Shown in pieces: positions 16,185 to 24,119 of a stretch of DNA of 64,000 nt. A program made the position numbers and the translations under genes. The DNA is taken from NCBI GenBank assembly GCA_965249185.1, contig CBDFLS010000002.1, positions 1,364,001-1,428,000 of the forward strand, written 5' to 3'. The notes beneath the pieces were generated by a model. It was not told the origin of the DNA and searched no databases. It worked only from the letters and a program-made list of their open reading frames with translations. The DNA comes from CBDFLS01 sp965249185. GTDB taxonomy: Bacteria > Chloroflexota > Dehalococcoidia > Lucifugimonadales > Australimonadaceae. The number at the start of each line of letters is the position of its first letter. The first letter of the stretch is position 1.

Positions 16185-16619
16185 ATGGCACTGCGGCGGC
16201 CGAGGATTCTGCCCAAAATTCTGGTAGTAGGCAGTATCACCATGGACCTTGTCGCAGTGATGCCCAGATTCCCTGATCGAGGGGAAACGGTCACGGCTTC
16301 AAGCTCGCTCACCTACCCCGGCGGCAAGGGGGCCAATCAAGCGGTGAGCGCGGCCCGGCTGGGCGCCGACGTCACGCTCATCGGCCGGGTGGGCGCCGAC
16401 CCCTTCGGCGGCAGAGTGTTGGAGGCGCTGGCCGCATCAGGTGTGGACGTTGCCGGGGTGACGGTTGACCAAGCCCAGCCCACAGGCATGGCCTTCATCG
16501 AGATCGAGGAGCTTACTGGCCAGAACCGGATTGTGGGGGCGCCCGGCGCTAACCTAGCCCTGGACGATACCGATCTAAACCCACATTTCCCAGATCAGCC
16601 GCGTGGGTGCGTCGTAATC
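16185..16619 (+). pseudogene. PfkB/ribokinase-family kinase, N-terminal part (split by IS1380)
   Basis: From ATG 16185 the protein has the ribokinase start ILVVGSITMDLVAVMPRFP, the GGKGANQAVSAARLGA sugar-binding motif and IGRVGADPFGGRV. It stops at TAA 16623-16625 after reading a few codons of the inserted element. The C-terminal half lies at 18338-18898. The kinases of this family phosphorylate ribose, fructose or nucleosides. The intact gene probably served sugar or nucleoside salvage along with the downstream BtpA-family gene. Confidence 0.85.
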
Positions 16620-16736
16620 CGGTAAGAGTGCTGCCTATTTGAGCCGCCTACCTGGGCATTATGGGCAGTGTGGGTGCTAGACTGGCCGAGCTAGCGGGTC
16701 TAGTTCTGGATACCGCAATCTCGCTGGAGGCACCCA

Positions 16737-18092
16737 ATGGGTGAAAGCTCCGACACCCCTTTGAAGCTCCAATTCGACCGCAGAGTCCGCCTGGATTTTC
16801 GTGGCGCTACCATCACCTCGGACGCCGGACTCCTGGCATGCCGCGAGCTTGATGCCGCTCTGGGGCTCACAGAGACAGCCAACGATTATATCCATGAAAG
16901 CCGCACCGGCCGCAATGTGCAACACCCGCTGTTGCCCTTGCTCAGACAATCGGTGTATAGCCGTCTCGCTGGCTACGAGGACACCAACGACGCTGAACGG
17001 CTTGCCCAAGACCCGGCTATGCGTGTCATCGTCGGGTGGCAAGGTACTGATAAGCAGGCAGCCAGCACCAATACTATGAGCCGATTTGAGACTGAGGTGT
17101 TAACCGAAGAGGAAAACCTGGATGGGCTTGCGCGCCTGAATGTTGAGTGGGTGGACAGGGCCATGGCCCAGACATCTCACCAGCGAGTTATCCTAGACAT
17201 GGACAGCTCTGAAAGCCCGGTGCATGGGCAGCAAGAGGGAGTCGCCTACAACGGCCACTTCGAGTCCGTATGTTATCACCCGCTCTTCCTGTTCAACCAT
17301 TTCGGAGATTGCGAAGGTGCAATGCTTCGCCCGGGCAACGTCCACAGCGCTGAGCGGTGGCGGGAGGTTCTGGAGCCCGTCGTGAAGCGATACCAGGAGA
17401 AAGGAGTCCGGCTGCTGTTCCGGGCCGATGCTGCCTTTGCCAAGCCCGAGGTGTACGAGTACCTGGAGTCAAGGGACACTGGCTACGCTATGCGGCTTCC
17501 GGCCAACGAGGTATTACAAGGAAACATCCGGCACCTGCTGAAGCGGCCCGTGGGCAGGCCGCCTAAAGCCTGCCCTGAGCCTGTCGAAGGGAAGCCCGTA
17601 GTCCGGTATCACGACTTCGTTTACCAGGCCCAGAGCTGGGACATTCCCCGGCGTGTGGTCGCCAAGGTGGAGTGGCGCCAGGGTGAGCTATTCCCGAGGG
17701 TCGGGTTCGTCGTCACCAACCTCAACCTACCGCCGGCAGACGTAACCCACTTCTACAACGGGCGGGGCACGGCCGAGCAGTGGATCAAGGAAGGTAAATA
17801 CGCCCTGAACTGGACGCGGCTCTCGTGTCACAGGTTCGTTGCTAACCAGGTGAGGCTGTGGCTGTTTGTGCTGGCCTACAACCTGGGCAACTTCATGAGA
17901 AGGCTGACTTTGCCAGAGTCAGTGAAACACTGGTCACTGCGAAGCGTGCAGACCAAGCTCATCAAGATGGGTGGACGTCTGGTGCGGCATGCCAGGAGGT
18001 TGGTGTTTCAGCTTGCTGAGGTGGCAGTGTCCCGGGAGGTATTCCGGCAAGTGTTGGAGCGTATCGCCGGGCTCCATCCAGCACCAGGGTAG
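16737..18092 (+). CDS. IS1380-family transposase
   Basis: A 451-residue DDE transposase. It begins with FDRRVRLDFRGATITSDAGLL, the IS1380 N-terminal signature. Catalytic residues: Asp in VILDMDSSESPVHGQQEG, Asp in LFRADAAFAKPEVY and Glu in GRGTAEQWIKEGK. Between the second Asp and the Glu sits an extra KACPEPVEG peptide. It is encoded by a REP-like sequence (17573-17591) that also occurs elsewhere in the window. The frame remains open, so the protein may still work. Confidence 0.92.
   Translation: MGESSDTPLKLQFDRRVRLDFRGATITSDAGLLACRELDAALGLTETANDYIHESRTGRNVQHPLLPLLRQSVYSRLAGYEDTNDAERLAQDPAMRVIVGWQGTDKQAASTNTMSRFETEVLTEEENLDGLARLNVEWVDRAMAQTSHQRVILDMDSSESPVHGQQEGVAYNGHFESVCYHPLFLFNHFGDCEGAMLRPGNVHSAERWREVLEPVVKRYQEKGVRLLFRADAAFAKPEVYEYLESRDTGYAMRLPANEVLQGNIRHLLKRPVGRPPKACPEPVEGKPVVRYHDFVYQAQSWDIPRRVVAKVEWRQGELFPRVGFVVTNLNLPPADVTHFYNGRGTAEQWIKEGKYALNWTRLSCHRFVANQVRLWLFVLAYNLGNFMRRLTLPESVKHWSLRSVQTKLIKMGGRLVRHARRLVFQLAEVAVSREVFRQVLERIAGLHPAPG
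17573..17591 (+). repeat. REP-like sequence inserted in frame in the IS1380 transposase
   Basis: CCCTGAGCCTGTCGAAGGG is the complement of the core found at 31257-31279 and 54971-54993 and is related to 26171-26201. Here it is read as part of a coding frame. Confidence 0.8.
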
Positions 18093-18337
18093 CGATTATC
18101 CTTGAGGTCATCAGAGGTGAAGAGAGGCAACCAAGGGCGAGGTGCGCGCCCGGAGGAGTTTGAAGGGAGTGCAAACGTGGTGAAAGCCACCTCCGCTGCC
18201 TGGGGCCGCTAACGCACCACGCCGAGAGATGGTTTTGTGCGCTTGATTGGATGGTTGACGGCATCCGTGACTGATACTACGATGGCTCTCGTCGAGGATG
18301 GTGCGTTGCTTGGACCCAGGCAGCTTGATATGGGTAA

Positions 18338-18898
18338 TTCCGGCTAAAACGGGCGTCGGATGCTCTCCTGAGCGCCCAAGCGCTGATCCTTCAGCTTGAA
18401 ATCAACCTCGACATCACCTTCACTCTGGCAGGCCTCGCCCATGAGCGGGGATGTCTTGTAGTCCTGGACCTCACCCCCGTCAAGCCCATCCCCCCGGATG
18501 TCTACCAGTTGGTGGATGTCATCGCCCCTAATGAGACCGAGGCGGAGGCGCTGGTATGTTTTCCAGTCGTCGGTGTGGAGAGCGGTCTGCGGGCGGCCCA
18601 CGCCCTGCGCGAGCGAGGTGTGCCGGTTGCGGTAGTGACCCTCGGCGAGCGTGGCGTGGTCTTCGCGACATCAGATGGCCAGGGGCATGTCCCGCCCTAC
18701 CCTGTCGCGGCGGTGGACTCGGTGGGTGCCGGGGACGCCTTCAGCGGCGCCCTGGCCACGGCGATTGCCGAAGGACGGCCGCTGGAGGAGGCGCTGCGCT
18801 GGGGAGCCGACGCGGGTGCGCTGGCAGTCACCAGGCACGGCGCCCAGGAGGCGATGCCCGGCAGGAGCAAGGTGGAGGCGCTGCTGGCCCAGGAGTAG
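18338..18898 (+). pseudogene. PfkB/ribokinase-family kinase, C-terminal part
   Basis: Homology resumes directly after an in-frame TAA at 18335: SDALLSAQALILQLEINLD, then VVLDLTPVKPIPPDVY, DVIAPNETEAEALV and VVTLGERGV. The PfkB signature follows as AVDSVGAGDAFSGALA, with the catalytic Asp in GAGD, and the protein ends KVEALLAQE. All substrate-closing and ATP-binding motifs expected of this half are intact; only the IS1380 insertion separates it from the N-terminal half. A shorter product from TTG 18509 would lack the sugar-binding motif. Confidence 0.85.
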
Positions 18899-18979
18899 GC
18901 TGCCGTCCGAGAGCCGCATTGCATCTGCTCCTGAGCTGTGTTAGGTGTAGACACCACCCTTGGTTGGAGTGTGGAACCC

Positions 18980-19801
18980 ATGCAGCAACGAACTGAAGAA
19001 GTCGGCTGGCTGGAGCAGCTTTTCGGGACCAGGCGTCCGCTCATCGGTATGGTGCACCTGCTACCGCTGCCGGGCTCGCCGGGCTGGCGGGGTGATCTGG
19101 AGAGCGTCCTCGGCCTGGCACGGGCGGATGCCACAGCCCTGGCCGAGGGCGGGTTCCACGGCGTGATCGTGGAGAACCACGGGGATATGCCCTTCAGCAA
19201 AGGCCCGGTGGAGACCCATACCGTAGCAGCCATGGCGCTGGCTGTACAAGCGGTGAGCGACGCGATAGCCCTGCCGGTGGGCGTCAACGTGATGCGCAAC
19301 GACGCCATCTCGGCCCTGGCCCTGGCCGTCGTCACCGGCGTCCGCTTCATCCGGGTCAATGTGCTCCACGGCGTCATGGCGGCCGAAGAGGGGGTCATAG
19401 AAGGCCAAGCCTATGATGCGCTGCGGTACCGGAAGACGCACTGTGCCGAGGTGAGAATCCTCGCCGACGTGCTGGTCAAGCACGCCACACCGTTGGATGG
19501 CACGGATATCGTCCGCGTGGCCAAGGCCACGCTACACCGGGGCGGCGCCGACGCGCTTATCGTGAGTGGCCCGGTAACGAGCGAGCCGACGGACCTCCAG
19601 GACCTGGCGAAGGTGAGGGAGGCGCTGCCGGAGGCGCCGCTATTCGTTGGAAGCGGCGTCACCGAGGATAGTGTGGAAGGCCTACTGAAAGTAGCCGACG
19701 GTATCATCGTCGGCACCAACCTCAAGCGCGACGGGATAATCGAGAACCCCGTGGATCTCGCTCGCGTGAAACGCCTGGCCCAGCGCGCCGGCGCAGCCTA
19801 A
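18980..19801 (+). CDS. BtpA/SgcQ-family protein
   Basis: A 273-residue TIM-barrel protein from ATG 18980. BtpA-family features are the N-terminal PLIGMVHLLPLPGSPGW, VIVENHGDMPF, LPVGVNVMRNDA, RFIRVNVLHGVMAAEEG and the C-terminal FVGSGVTEDSVEGLL...DGIIVGTNLKRDG phosphate-binding-like loop. BtpA was linked to photosystem I assembly in cyanobacteria. SgcQ homologues sit in sugar-catabolic operons and have no proven reaction. Lying 81 bp behind a ribokinase gene supports a role in sugar or nucleoside metabolism. The gene appears intact although its neighbour is broken. Confidence 0.88.
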   Translation: MQQRTEEVGWLEQLFGTRRPLIGMVHLLPLPGSPGWRGDLESVLGLARADATALAEGGFHGVIVENHGDMPFSKGPVETHTVAAMALAVQAVSDAIALPVGVNVMRNDAISALALAVVTGVRFIRVNVLHGVMAAEEGVIEGQAYDALRYRKTHCAEVRILADVLVKHATPLDGTDIVRVAKATLHRGGADALIVSGPVTSEPTDLQDLAKVREALPEAPLFVGSGVTEDSVEGLLKVADGIIVGTNLKRDGIIENPVDLARVKRLAQRAGAA

Positions 19802-19880
19802 TAGCCAATTGAGAGTTGGGGCATCACGGGAACCTTCCGCCCCAAACTCAAATAGCCGTAGGCCATCAGCGATAATGGGA

Positions 19881-20105
19881 CTGCGATAATCTTTCCCGGG
19901 CCTTCTCGGGTCGGGTCTGACCCGAAATGGGACCGGCGCAGTGCCTTTAATGGGATCTGTCGACCTCGTTCTCGAGGCGGCCCAACCCGCCCACCGACCA
20001 GGTGAGCAAGTGACCTGATAGGAGCCTGGCCAAAGGCCCCGTCGCAGTCCTGTCCGCTCTCCTGGCCTGTTGGAGCCATCTTACTCAAGAGCGAGGAGGC
20101 AGTCT
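19881..20105 (+). ncRNA. Candidate IS110 bridge-RNA region
   Basis: This 225-bp non-coding stretch lies between the left end and the transposase start, the place where IS110-group elements encode their bridge RNA. It contains hairpin-forming blocks: TCGGGTCTGACCCGA near 19910-19926, CCTCGTTCTCGAGG near 19965-19979 and GGCCAAAGGCC near 20028-20038. I cannot show the target- and donor-binding loops without the element's junction and relatives. Confidence 0.4.
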
Positions 20106-21185
20106 GTGACCACTAGCAGCGGATTGGATGGTGTCGCCAGGGTGATCGTTGGTGTTGACACGCACCTGGACGAACACGTAGCTGTGGCAATCGACCACCA
20201 TGGAACGCGCCTGGGTGAATACCGGCTAGGGACGACGGCCAAGGGCTACGAGGACCTGGAGACCTGGGCTATCGGCCTGGGCCAGGTCGCCACCTTTGGC
20301 GTCGAAGGTACCGGCTCATATGGAGCGGGGCTGGCTCGACACCTTGCTCGGTGTGGCCACAAAGTTATCGAGGTCAACCGACCAGACAGGTCCACACGCC
20401 GTAGACTGGGCAAAAGCGACCCTCTCGACGCTGAAATGGCCGCACGATCTGTCCTCGCCGGGGTGGCTCGGGAGTCTCCCAAGTCAGGTGTGGACAAGGT
20501 GGAGATGATCCGGGTGCTCAAGATTGTCAAGGACTCTGCGATGAAGGCCCGCACGCAGGCCATCAACCAGATGAAAGCCCTTGTGGTCACCGCGCCTGTT
20601 GAGTTGCGAGAGGAATTGGCCGGACTAAATGCCCGGAGGCTTGTAGATCGCTGCATTAGCTTTCGCCCGGGTAGGCTGGCGACGCCGGTAGCAGCAGCTA
20701 AGCATGCACTTCGGCTGCTTGCCCGTCGTCACAGCCAGCTCACCTGCGAGATCGAAGGTGTCGACGAGGAGCTGGCCCGGCTCACCGCGGAGACTGCGTC
20801 GGCATTGGTCCACACCTTCGGAGTCGGAGCGGACACCGCAGCCACGCTTCTCGTGACTGCCGGCAGCAATCCCGAGCGACTGAGGTCTGAGCCCGCCTTC
20901 GCCGCCCTGTACGGAGTGAACCCCATTCCTGCCTCTTCAGGCAAGACCGAACGCCACCGACTCAACCGCGGAGGCGATCGACAAGCCAATGCCGCTCTCT
21001 ATCGCGTTGTCCTTGTGAGACTCCGCTACGATGAGCGGACGAGGGAGTATATGCGGCGTCGCACCAGGAAGGGGATGACAAAGTCCGAGGTCATCCGCTG
21101 CCTCAAACGCTACGTCGCTCGTCAGATCTTCGCCATCTTGCATGAGATCGGACGCAAGAACCTGGCTCTACCAGCAGCCGCTTGA
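20106..21185 (+). CDS. IS110-family DEDD transposase
   Basis: A 359-residue transposase from GTG 20106, preceded by GAGGAGG 6 bp upstream; an upstream in-frame start at 20070 is less supported. The RuvC-like DEDD domain shows Asp in IVGVDTHLDEH, Glu in FGVEGTGSYG and the two Asps in KSDPLDAEMAAR. The C-terminal Tnp20 domain has the nucleophilic Ser region in NPIPASSGKTERHRLNRGGDRQAN. It appears intact. Unlike DDE transposases, IS110 enzymes act with a structured RNA and use a serine. Confidence 0.94.
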   Translation: MTTSSGLDGVARVIVGVDTHLDEHVAVAIDHHGTRLGEYRLGTTAKGYEDLETWAIGLGQVATFGVEGTGSYGAGLARHLARCGHKVIEVNRPDRSTRRRLGKSDPLDAEMAARSVLAGVARESPKSGVDKVEMIRVLKIVKDSAMKARTQAINQMKALVVTAPVELREELAGLNARRLVDRCISFRPGRLATPVAAAKHALRLLARRHSQLTCEIEGVDEELARLTAETASALVHTFGVGADTAATLLVTAGSNPERLRSEPAFAALYGVNPIPASSGKTERHRLNRGGDRQANAALYRVVLVRLRYDERTREYMRRRTRKGMTKSEVIRCLKRYVARQIFAILHEIGRKNLALPAAA

Positions 21186-21343
21186 CATCTATAGGAGCAT
21201 CACATCTGCTCCTTTCTGTGGGTATCTCTACCCTCATTTCAGGAGCTCACACCACCCTCCGACTCTCGGGTTTTCCTACCCTTATATGTGTCCCATTATC
21301 GCTGACGGTCTACAGATTGTGGCATTGGAGACGTATTAATTAA

Positions 21344-22188
21344 GGGTAAAGTCCCGTTTTAGCCACCGGATTAGCTTTGAAGCAGCTTGAACAATGTCTT
21401 AACCTGTTCTGGTCCCAACAGACGCCGATGATTGTAGCGCCAGACATACTCAGCAAGATAGAGGGGCAGCCGTTCTCGGCGGACTCCCCCTTTGGCTGCC
21501 AGACGCCGCTTGAGATAACCCCAGAAGCCCTCCAAGCCGTTGACGTGGCTCCCTTGCCGATCGCTGAACGCCTGGCTGTGGTCCACAAGCCGGTGGACGT
21601 AGCCCCCCGCTGCGACGCCCGTGTAGCTGGTAAAGGTGTCCGAGCAGACGATGGAGCCACGTTGCACGCGTTGGTGCAGGAGCGGCAGCAGCGTCTTGGC
21701 TTCCACGTTAGGTACCACTTGCGCCCACACCAGGCCACCTCGACACAGGATCCCAAAGACAGCTTGCTTAGTGGTTCCACGGCCCCGCTTCGTGCCCTGA
21801 ACACGCTTTGCCAGGCGCCTGTTGCGCCAGGAACCTCCCAGGTAGGTCTCGTCGACCTCCACCACGCCGGAGAAGACATGGGGAACGTCCCGGACCATGG
21901 CCTGGCGCACCACGATCAGGGCTCGCAGGACTCGCTTTCGCTCCAGGCGGGCCTCCTGGGCAATCACCTCGGCACTCTGCCCCAAGACGAACCAGCGCAA
22001 CAGTCGCCGCCACTCCCCTGGCGACAACCGAAGCGGCAGCGCCCTGGGCACCCACTCGTAGTGGCAGGCTGCACAACGACTCTTACCTCGCCGAATGCTC
22101 CAGCTCTTGGCGTGTTGACATCGAGGGCACCCAATCTTCCGTCCCATGCCACCATTCTCTCACAGGTGGCTGTTTTGGGACTATACCC
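21344..22188 (-). mobile_element. IS1595-type insertion sequence, copy 2 (845 bp)
   Basis: Same length and ends as copy 1 at 6575-7419, with only a few base differences seen (for example one in the 6721/21490 region). The flanks TTAATTAA and AAATTGAA do not form an 8-bp duplication, so this copy may derive from recombination or its neighbourhood was rearranged. It truncates the lipoprotein gene on its right side. Confidence 0.92.
21371..22147 (-). CDS. IS1595-family (ISXO2-like) transposase, copy 2
   Basis: A 258-residue protein with the same predicted sequence as copy 1: zinc-ribbon (CPRCQH, CAACHYEW), Asp in VEVDETYLGG, Asp in CSDTFTSYTG and N/E in HVNGLEGFWGYLKRRL. The identity of two copies 14.8 kb apart points to very recent duplication and makes the intervening segment prone to homologous deletion as direct repeats. 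Confidence 0.93.
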   Translation of the reverse strand: MGRKIGCPRCQHAKSWSIRRGKSRCAACHYEWVPRALPLRLSPGEWRRLLRWFVLGQSAEVIAQEARLERKRVLRALIVVRQAMVRDVPHVFSGVVEVDETYLGGSWRNRRLAKRVQGTKRGRGTTKQAVFGILCRGGLVWAQVVPNVEAKTLLPLLHQRVQRGSIVCSDTFTSYTGVAAGGYVHRLVDHSQAFSDRQGSHVNGLEGFWGYLKRRLAAKGGVRRERLPLYLAEYVWRYNHRRLLGPEQVKTLFKLLQS

Positions 22189-23414
22189 AAATTGAATTCC
22201 GGTGCTGGCGTGGCGGTAGGACGCGCGGGGATGGGAGTTGCTTCCGTAAACACTTTTGCCACGGCGGCTGCCGTCGTAGGTGTGGGCGTCGCGGCAGGAC
22301 GCGCCGGGGCAGCCACGGGGGCCGCCACCGTAGAGGTGGGCGTGGCCACGGGCGCGGACCTAACTCGAGACGGGGTGGGTGTGGGATCTTCGCTTGCGGT
22401 CTCGAAGACCGTGAAGAAATCGAGAAGCACCTGGAGGTCCGCGAACGATGCCGCGAACGCGAGCGTCACGCCGGACTCGCTGGCGGTCACCTCCACACCG
22501 CGCGTCAACTCCTGGAGGCGCGCATTGCGGAGCAGGCCGCCGAGCAGCGACACGCCCCCGGCCAGCACATCCCCGGCATCGGTGGCCGACTCCAAGCTGC
22601 CGAAGTCCAGGACGACCTTCACGTCGAGCTTCTCGCCGCGCTTGTCCACGGCCACCGCCACTATCCGAATATCGGACAAGAAGTCCAGACTCAAGAGCTC
22701 TGGCAGGCTCTCCTCTTGAGAAAAGCCTTCGATTAGTTGGGCGAGGGAGAGTGTGGATATGGAGCTTGCGGCCTCCGCTACCAAACGCAGACTGGAGTCG
22801 CCCAGAGAGTCGAAACGGTCCCCCACGTCGTTCTGGAGAGGCTTCCGGTCCCCCTTCAACACGTCTATCGTCTGCCGCACCGCCGGGACGGTGCCGAAGA
22901 CCAGGGTCTCCTCGTCTAGGAACACGTGGGCGAGCTCACCAATACCGAAGACGGGGACGGACCGCAGCTTATATCCCCTATGGTCGGAGGTGGAAAACTC
23001 CTCGCCGGTGGCCTGTTCGATGCTCTCTTCGATGCTTTCTATGAAAGCGTCCTGGTCAATGGTCCCCGTGGCGATTGCGCCGAATAAATCTTGCCTGGAT
23101 GTGTCCCCGAAGATGAGCACCCGGGAGAACGCCCTGAGATCGATCCCCGTCTCGTCCTGGGCCAGGTCCAGCAGGCCCTGGATGGTAGAAGGCTGGTCCT
23201 CGTCAAATGGCAACAATTCGTAAAGGGCCGCTATCTCCTGGTCGGCCACGATCTCGCCCAGCCGGACCTCGGCGACGAAGCTGGCGCCATCGGGGACCAG
23301 AAAACGTGACGATGTTGGCGCTGGCGTGGAGGTGGGCGTGGGCTCGGGGGAGCCACAGGCAGCCAAAGCCAACGCCAGCAGAGGCACCAGACCCAAGACG
23401 ATACCGCGCTTCAT
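22083..23414 (-). CDS. Thr/Pro-rich lipoprotein, 3' end replaced by IS1595
   Basis: It starts at ATG 23414 with GGGAGG upstream. The signal peptide ends in the lipobox LALAAC and is followed by a TPTSTPAPTSS linker. A globular domain of about 310 residues comes next (FLVPDGASFVAEVRLGEI, DEETLVFGTVPAVRQTIDVLKGDRKPL), then a second Ala/Thr/Pro linker. I do not recognise the family; it resembles DUF3352-like anchored proteins. The true C-terminus is lost: the last 35 residues are encoded by the insertion sequence beginning at 22188. A degraded paralogue lies at 26385-27620. It is probably anchored on the cell surface. Confidence 0.75.
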   Translation of the reverse strand: MKRGIVLGLVPLLALALAACGSPEPTPTSTPAPTSSRFLVPDGASFVAEVRLGEIVADQEIAALYELLPFDEDQPSTIQGLLDLAQDETGIDLRAFSRVLIFGDTSRQDLFGAIATGTIDQDAFIESIEESIEQATGEEFSTSDHRGYKLRSVPVFGIGELAHVFLDEETLVFGTVPAVRQTIDVLKGDRKPLQNDVGDRFDSLGDSSLRLVAEAASSISTLSLAQLIEGFSQEESLPELLSLDFLSDIRIVAVAVDKRGEKLDVKVVLDFGSLESATDAGDVLAGGVSLLGGLLRNARLQELTRGVEVTASESGVTLAFAASFADLQVLLDFFTVFETASEDPTPTPSRVRSAPVATPTSTVAAPVAAPARPAATPTPTTAAAVAKVFTEATPIPARPTATPAPEFNLGIVPKQPPVREWWHGTEDWVPSMSTRQELEHSAR

Positions 23415-23735
23415 CTGCCTCCCGCCTCTTCTGGGGCCGCCCTGACATGGAAAGCCAATCCTCGGCCAACGACCCACGCGTGTCAACCTCGGCCGTTCCG
23501 GCGCGCCCGCCAAGGTAGCATCACCCCTCATACTTAAGCGCGGACGCTGGCACCACGGGGAGGCCCGAATGAACGATGACCTGAAGCTGCTTGACACCTA
23601 CTCGCAGCGCCTACCCCCCGCAGTTCTAAGCAGCTCCAGGCCGCAATAGCCCCGGGGGTCTCGCCCCTCCCTTGACGAGGGAATGGCCCGATGCAATGCT
23701 TACCGCCCCAACAGCCATCCAAGGAGGGAGAGACC
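23415..23735. other. Intergenic region with one tiny possible ORF
   Basis: About 320 bp between a minus-strand lipoprotein and a plus-strand cupin gene. A 26-codon frame at 23569-23649 (MNDDLKLLDTYS...) has GGGGAGG 5 bp before its ATG, but no homology is apparent. The cupin's AAGGAGGGAG lies at the right edge. Nothing else is seen. Confidence 0.4.
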
Positions 23736-24044
23736 ATGACCTACATCGACCCGGTAAAAGTATCGCCGAGCAGCTACAAGCCGCTCTTCGAGAATGACGA
23801 GGTCCGCGTTCTGGAGATGTCCCTGCGCGCGGGCGACAAGGACGAGGTGCACTCGCACCCATCCGAGACGGTCTATTTCGCCAAGGGCGGAAAGCTCAAG
23901 ATACGCCTTCCCAACGGCGAGGCGATGGAGGCCGACATTCCCGACGGCCACGTGATGTGGCACGAGCCCTGGACCCATCAGGTGGAGAACGTGGGCTCCT
24001 CGGATGTCAAGGCGATCATCGTCGAGAGCAAGCACCATCACTAG
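23736..24044 (+). CDS. Small cupin-domain protein
   Basis: A 102-residue single-domain cupin starting at ATG 23736, preceded by AAGGAGGGAG. It has the two-motif cupin pattern: VRVLEMSLRAGDKDEVHSHPSETVYFAKGG (metal His residues in HSHP with the following Glu) and, after the intermotif loop, DGHVMWHEPWTHQVENVG with a second His. It probably binds a divalent metal; no reaction can be assigned. It ends in three consecutive His. It stands alone, about 75 bp upstream of a cytochrome-type gene on the same strand. Confidence 0.85.
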   Translation: MTYIDPVKVSPSSYKPLFENDEVRVLEMSLRAGDKDEVHSHPSETVYFAKGGKLKIRLPNGEAMEADIPDGHVMWHEPWTHQVENVGSSDVKAIIVESKHHH

Positions 24045-24119
24045 AGCGGGCGGCGCTCCGCCGCCGTTCCGGCACGACGTCGCTGTTGACGCGGGCCTCT
24101 ATCCGTTATCATTCGTGCC

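Larger units (their letters stand above)
16630..18337 (+). mobile_element. IS1380-family element inside the ribokinase gene
   Basis: The element carries one transposase and about 245 bp of non-coding sequence downstream of it (18093-18337). CTGCCT near 16631 and CAGGCAG near 18318 may be parts of the inverted ends, but I could not fix the termini or a target duplication. Limits are therefore approximate and are set by where ribokinase homology ends and resumes. Confidence 0.7.
19858..21313 (+). mobile_element. IS110-family element
   Basis: A transposase gene is bracketed by 23-bp inverted sequences GTAGGCCATCAGCGATAATG... (19858-19880) and its near-complement (21291-21313, two mismatches). 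The left non-coding portion is about 225 bp and the right about 105 bp. IS110 elements usually lack classic terminal inverted repeats, so these may be subterminal repeats or marks of the IS1111 subgroup. Exact ends are unproven. Confidence 0.75.

Noticed and set aside
23569..23649. 26-codon frame with a good ribosome-binding site
   Set aside because: Too short and without homology to be called a gene; noted only in the intergenic entry.
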